Assembly (NCBI GenBank): GCA_014529385.2
Contig: CM043956.1
Coordinates: 66,888,281 to 66,952,280, forward strand
Length of the DNA: 64,000 nucleotides
Direction: 5' to 3'
From: Adiantum capillus-veneris
Lineage: Eukaryota; Streptophyta; Polypodiopsida; Polypodiales; Pteridaceae
Position 1 is the first letter of the stretch, and each line of letters starts with the position of its first letter. Positions 58,887 to 64,000 of the stretch are shown here, piece after piece. The translations under genes were made by a program, and so were the position numbers. The notes below the pieces were generated by a model. The model ran no database searches and had not been told where the DNA came from. It saw only the letters and a program-made list of their open reading frames with translations.

Positions 58887-59080
58887 TGGCCAGCGTCAGA
58901 GTCCGAAGAGTTATAATTGGCAAAAAATCGATCTATAATAGATGGATCTTCGCAAAAGTGCTCCAAAGACAGGCGTCTTGTCCGTCGCATAGCATGCCTG
59001 CATTGATTACAAGGACATAAGATCCTTGTTGAGAGATAGGTGTTTAGGTTGGACGGTCCCACATTCTCATCACTACTCAT
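58877..59080 (-). pseudogene. CACTA TNP2 N-terminal transposase-associated domain
   Basis: From ATG at 59080 the frame reads SSDENVGPSNLNTYLSTRIL, CPCNQCRHAMRRTRR, LEHFCEDPSII. The CPCxxCR pattern followed by LEH is the plant transposase-associated zinc-binding domain that begins TNP2-like proteins. The frame now ends within the MITE. A (CT)n run at 59143-59240 lies just upstream, in the presumed promoter or leader. Confidence 0.8.
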
Positions 59081-59140
59081 AATGAGGGTAAAAACCTTAT
59101 AAGCTAGACATAAATTTAATCTTCTATTGGCATCCTCTGT

Positions 59141-59639
<499 letters not shown>

Positions 59640-60244
59640 CGTAGACTCTAATATAAAAACTCAATCCAAAATCTAATCTTAAATCTAACCTAATTGAACA
59701 TACGGTGATTTGTGTCTAATTGAATATGGTTGTGTGTGAGTTAATAGGTGTCACATTTTGATGGGAATATATTTGTGTAACTAGTGTTTGCTCTTTGGGC
59801 GAAGCGTGCCTTCATTGACAGGCACTAAAATTTAACCTAAATCAAATCTAATCTTAAATCGATCATAAATTTAGATCTAATATAATCTTAAACTCAAAAT
59901 AAACCTAAATCTAATCTGATCTTAAACCTAAGCTAAATCTAAATGTAATCTAACTTAAATCTAAATTTAATCGAGTTAATTTTAAATCTTGTCTTACTCT
60001 TACATCTAAATCTAATTTAATATTAAACTGAACATAAACCTAAATCTAATCCTATCTTAAATCCTAAACCTAAATGTAATCTAACTTAAATCTAACATAG
60101 CTAGCTAATCTTTAATATTTTCCTAATTTTAAATCTAACCTATTCTTAATCTAACATAAATCTAAATCTAACCTAATCTTAAACTCAACATAAACATAAA
60201 TCTAAATGTAATCTAGTCTAATCTAATTTAAATATATCTTAACC

Positions 60245-60250
<6 letters not shown>
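59640..60250. repeat. Degenerate AAATCTAA / CTTAAA array
   Basis: AAATCTAA, AATCTAATCTTAAA and ACCTAAATCTAA variants recur dozens of times with irregular spacing, strongest from about 59830 to 60250. Only A, C and T are common on this strand. It is not the CCCTAAA telomere repeat, though it looks similar. It lies between the CACTA 5' end and the TNP2 start. Confidence 0.8.
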
Positions 60251-60299
<49 letters not shown>

Positions 60300-60418
60300 T
60301 TTCCTCCCCTTACCTCTTTCTTTCATCTTCTCCCCCCTCTCTCTCTTTAGTTTTTTACTCTCTCTCTCTCTCTCTTCCTCTCTCAATGTGTGTGTATGCA
60401 TTCTTTGTTTATGCATGT

Positions 60419-60475
<57 letters not shown>

Positions 60476-60478
60476 ATA

Positions 60479-60509
<31 letters not shown>

Positions 60510-60515
60510 CTGTCA
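60249..60515. repeat. (CT)n microsatellites, two blocks
   Basis: Pure CT runs at about 60249-60297 and 60420-60505, with CT-rich DNA between and after. Confidence 0.9.
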
Positions 60516-61019
60516 AAGACACAATGTGTGTGTGTGAGAGAGAGAGAGATAAAGAGGGGAAGGGAACATGAGAGGGAGGAGAGGGAAGGAGCATACCTGG
60601 CTCTCCTTCTTCTCCTCGTGTATGTGTGTGTGTGTGTGTGTCCCGGGTAGGTCACCTAAGAAAAATGTAACCTATCACGTGAGTTCAACAGAAGGGTATT
60701 TAAAGTCCTTGAAACTTATAGAAATATATATACAAAAGGGATACTATTTTTTAAAGTTGAAAAACACTTATAGATTTTAAAAGAAAAGGGTACATTGTAT
60801 TCCTTAAAAAATTCACAGATAAGGGTTTTTACAAACATGTCTTGAACGCACGTGATATGGTAGTTTTACACATAGTGAAGCCGCCGAGGTGTGTGTGTGT
60901 AGGGGGGGGGGGAAGAAAGAGAGAGAGAGAGGGAGAGCACGGGTTATCTCTTTGATTGAGAGCCAACACTCAGATCTGAGATCTGAGTTTTCGAGCGCTC
61001 TCGATTTATTTTTTACCCC
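60516..61019. other. CACTA 5' non-coding DNA
   Basis: Short GA, GT and G runs (a G-run near 60903) are present, with no gene. Confidence 0.5.
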
Positions 61020-61140
61020 TGTCGGTGTCGCTAACAAATCAAATAGCGACGCTCATAGCAATGCCCATAGCGATGCCGTGGATTTTCACTTTTGAGCATC
61101 GCACTGCGAGCGTCGCTAATGTGAAGTACCTCTTGTAGTA
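61020..61140. repeat. CACTA right terminal and subterminal repeats
   Basis: GTCGCTAAC, TAGCGACGCTC, AGCAATGCC, TAGCGATGCC, GAGCGTCGCTAA and the end ACCTCTTGTAGTA are visible. They mirror the left end. The outermost base is A where G would complete CACTA. Confidence 0.88.
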
Positions 61141-62360
61141 AAGAGAGTTTATAACCCGAGTCATCAATTCTAACAAGTGAAATCAAATTGTGAGTCAAAC
61201 ATGGTACGTGATATACATTTTGGATGGAAGATCTCATACCGTTCAACAAAACCATAGCAATGTTATCAATGCCAACTATGTCACAAGCATAACTATGGAT
61301 CACCTAATGTGATGGAGCTAATAATCTCTTTATAATGTGTGAACCACTCCCTATGTGGGTTCACATAAATAGATGCACCTGAATTGAGGATCCACATATG
61401 TGACAATTCACCATTGACACTTCACCACACTGAAGAAGCAATTCACCACATATGTGACACTTCACCCCATTGATTAGAAATTTGGCCATGAGATTTATAA
61501 AAAAAGAGTCTCTTCTGCATAGTAAAACACATTTGTAGACTTTTCCAACAAATTAATTCCTCATTGTCACTGTTTTTGCTTTTCCTTTCTCGCATTTCCA
61601 TGTATAAAAATATTTTTGATAAGGCCATACTTATAACGAAAATGACACTGCTTTCCCTTTTTACTATGAGACTTTGATCTATCATGAGATGTATCTTTTT
61701 TGCCATCTTTGCCAAATCACATTTCCAAGAATGACATTTCCTATGTTTTCCTTCTTTCTACACATAGTGAGCTTTTCCATGATGTGAGCTACCAGTACTC
61801 TTATGATGCAATTATTTTGAAAGAAGAGAATCAGTGACATCATTGTACATTAGAATACCATTCGGTAAAATTTATTAACAAAATTACAAAATGTATGCCA
61901 TGGAAGTGGCAATGAGAAAAGCAAGTGAATAGATTTCATCTCATTATTTATTTATCTTTTATTTTGTAGTGTACTATATAGCACATCAAGTATGGTTGAA
62001 GTTATGAAACACATACATGAGAAACTATGCTAGCAACAAAATGTTCTTGATGCAAAAGCTATATAATCTTCCTATGCAATAGTTATCTAGTGCTGCTAGC
62101 CATATCGATGAGTTTGACTTTTGTTTTCCTAGATTCATGCTTATCAAATGAAGATAAATAAATAATGAGATGAACTGACTCAACAAGATGAAATCTATTT
62201 ATAGATATGCAAAGTGTATCTAGATCTTCCCATTAAATTTGAATCACGTTCATATCATCAATCCTTGTAGCATATGAAATGGAATGTTTTTTATTTTTCT
62301 ACACTAAGACATCCTAGATCTACTCTATCCAAAGCACAAAGTTTTCTCCATCAAACTTCT
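61141..62360 (-). pseudogene. Copia gag and protease start, cut by the CACTA element
   Basis: Read right to left, 62345-61730 shows, across stops, a copia Gag: DGENFVLWIE, SISYATRIDDMN, WEDLDTLCIS and LFSLPLPWHTFCNFVNKFY. 61715-61443 covers the zinc-knuckle area. Near 61390 the protease start reads ILNSGASIYL (usual DSGA; the catalytic Asp is Asn). It continues with VIHSYACDIVGIDNIAMVLL, NVYHVPCLTHNLISLVRIDD and SGYKLSL, ending at the CACTA border. The rest of pol was not found on the other side of the CACTA element. Confidence 0.82.
61220..61393 (-). repeat. 174-bp inverted repeat, left copy (within copia protease)
   Basis: The segment from TTGGATGGAAGATC to AATTGAGGATCC is the exact reverse complement, by eye without mismatch, of 62715-62888. 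It holds the start of the copia protease. Confidence 0.9.
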
Positions 62361-62714
62361 TGTAGATTTTTGTTTGAATTTGGTAGAAATATCAACCAGA
62401 GTGACAGTTAAAGTGCCATATGCATAGAATAGAAATGCATAAAAATGCTCTCCTAGCAATAGGCACAAACTAGAGAATAGAGAATTGTCTATGTATACTG
62501 GCAAATAACTACCAACAGGGAATCAAAGAACTCAGTCCTCTCTATATAGGGCCAATGGAAAGGATACAATCGTGGAGAGTTATAGAAACCTAATCCACCT
62601 TACACTAGGTAACCTGGCTCCTAGTGCTTGGCTTGAGAAAACCTCACCCATGACCCACACAGAAGGCTAAGCAATGACATGACTATAGTCAAGTCTTAGA
62701 AATAACTATCTATT
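62361..62714 (-). promoter_or_regulatory. Probable copia leader/LTR with TATA box
   Basis: This is non-coding DNA upstream of the copia gag. On the minus strand CCTATATAGAGAGG (about 62538-62550) resembles an LTR promoter. LTR borders were not established. Confidence 0.4.
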
Positions 62715-62888
62715 GGATCCTCAATTCAGGTGCATCTATTTATGTGAACCCACATAGGGAGTGGTTCACACATTATAAAGAGATTATTAGCTCCATCACA
62801 TTAGGTGATCCATAGTTATGCTTGTGACATAGTTGGCATTGATAACATTGCTATGGTTTTGTTGAACGGTATGAGATCTTCCATCCAA
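62715..62888 (+). repeat. 174-bp inverted repeat, right copy
   Basis: Plus-strand copy of the copia protease start (GGATCCTCAATTCAGG to GATCTTCCATCCAA). It is detached from the rest of the gene and lies beyond the gag start of the same element. Confidence 0.9.
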
Positions 62889-63401
62889 GAAGACTTACAT
62901 GCTAGCCAAGATGGCTCTACGAATGCATACCAAGTTAGTATCCACAATACATGTGGATTTGAGGTTGTATGAGGGAGTTATGGCCAAAAAATGCATTTGT
63001 GGGCTAACAAATGCACCTTGCAAAAAACTATTTTTGCTAGTCACATTGTGGGCTGAATAAACTTACAACAAAATAGTCCCAAATATATAAAGAAAAGCTC
63101 TTAAATGAGCTAAACACATTCTAAAGATCTCAACTCCAAATTTCTTGTCCAAATCATATACCCTACTGCACTCCCACGTGTGACATGTGTGAAATCAAAG
63201 GATACTCTAGTTGAATACTCTAATTTGTAAGAACTCAAGAAATAATTGAGAACTTTTGCAAACTAGCTCCAAATAGTGCACAATGATGAATCTATCTTGT
63301 CGAAAACCAATCAGTTATGATACTAGAATGAAGGGAATCAAACGAGTAGAGTCGGAGGATACGTGCAAACCACCCACACACACACACACGCACGCACGCG
63401 T

Positions 63402-63466
<65 letters not shown>

Positions 63467-64000
63467 GAGAAGAGAGCAGAGAGCAAGAAATAGATAGATA
63501 GAGCACATGAAACACACATATGGTGAGGCGGAGCCAAACATATTCTTCAAAGTGGCACACAATAGTGCATTAGTTTGTGTGTCTCTCATTAGTTGAATAT
63601 TTGTACATTTAGAGGTTAGTGTGGAACAATGGGCACCTGAGCCTACATTGTTAGTACCTCAATGGTAGTGATGGGTTTGTGGATTCTTAACATTGAATTT
63701 TATTTAAAGAGCATTCAGAGAAAGAAAAAGACACTCTCATTTGCATGGGTCTTGAAAGTCAAAACCGAAGGGTAAAGAAAAAGGCATACTAATGTTAGTG
63801 ATGGAAGTTGACATAGTAGAATGACAATGTCACATGAGAAAGAAAATCAGAATAATGAACCTATTATTACCAATGAAATGGATGATATTTATAATGATAT
63901 ATGTTGAAAGAAGACATAGCAAGCATAGACATTGAAAAAAGAAATCTGATCACAAGGAAAAATCAAGACATAGAGAGTAAGAATTAGATCATCATAGATC
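62889..64000. other. No recognised gene
   Basis: Both strands were read without a match. A (CA)n run with CG interruptions lies at about 63377-63463. The remainder is AT-rich. Confidence 0.5.

Noticed and set aside
59640-60250. Interstitial telomere repeat
   Set aside because: The units are AAATCTAA/CTTAAA variants, and CCCTAAA is not present.
63283-63589. Cys-Val and Thr-His repeat frames over the CA run
   Set aside because: Microsatellite artefact.

Overview
The window looks like nuclear DNA of a land plant and is almost entirely nested transposable elements. No conventional host gene was recognised. The plant assignment rests on an En/Spm-type CACTA element with plant-type TNP2 and TNPA-like domains, Ty3/gypsy elements with a second plant-type RNase H or a chromodomain, Ty1/copia elements and hAT elements. 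The exact lineage cannot be decided from sequence alone. Long GA/CT microsatellites occur in many unrelated elements.

Layout. 1-2600: 3' part of a copia element (plus strand) ending in a short LTR, inserted in the integrase zinc-finger region of a decayed Tat-like gypsy element (2601-5640, minus). 5641-11100: poorly recognisable DNA with a hAT (DUF659) remnant at 8.5-9.4 kb and a spaced repeat array beside it. 11100-13925: 5'-incomplete LINE (minus) carrying a small MITE-like insert. 13926-16502: second, 5'-truncated copy of the first copia family, interrupted by a 658-bp DNA transposon with an 8-bp target duplication. 16503-19931: low-complexity DNA and a decayed coding stretch of unknown identity. 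19932-29330: Tat-like gypsy element (minus) with gag, protease, RT, two RNase H domains and integrase, flanked by 1.6-kb repeats. 29331-32102: rearranged chromovirus (minus) with a solo LTR in its LTR fragment. 33.2-37.2 kb: another gypsy element (plus), cut off in RT. 37.2-41.4 kb: a minus-strand element with Gag but no recognisable pol.

44028-61140: a 17.1-kb CACTA transposon (minus) with TNP2-like and TNPA-like genes. An 8.28-kb hAT element (44597-52876) sits inside it, with 12-bp terminal inverted repeats and a perfect 8-bp target duplication. The hAT carries its own transposase frame (plus), a degenerate protein-kinase gene and a RING-like gene (both minus), and an array of short inverted repeats with a conserved centre and differing arms. 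61141-62888: gag/protease half of another copia element (minus), with a 174-bp segment repeated in inverted orientation without a visible mismatch.

Almost every coding region has stops or frameshifts, so most elements are inactive fossils. The CACTA/hAT nest is the best preserved and most unusual part. The kinase, RING and hairpin-array cargo is the main candidate for something undescribed.
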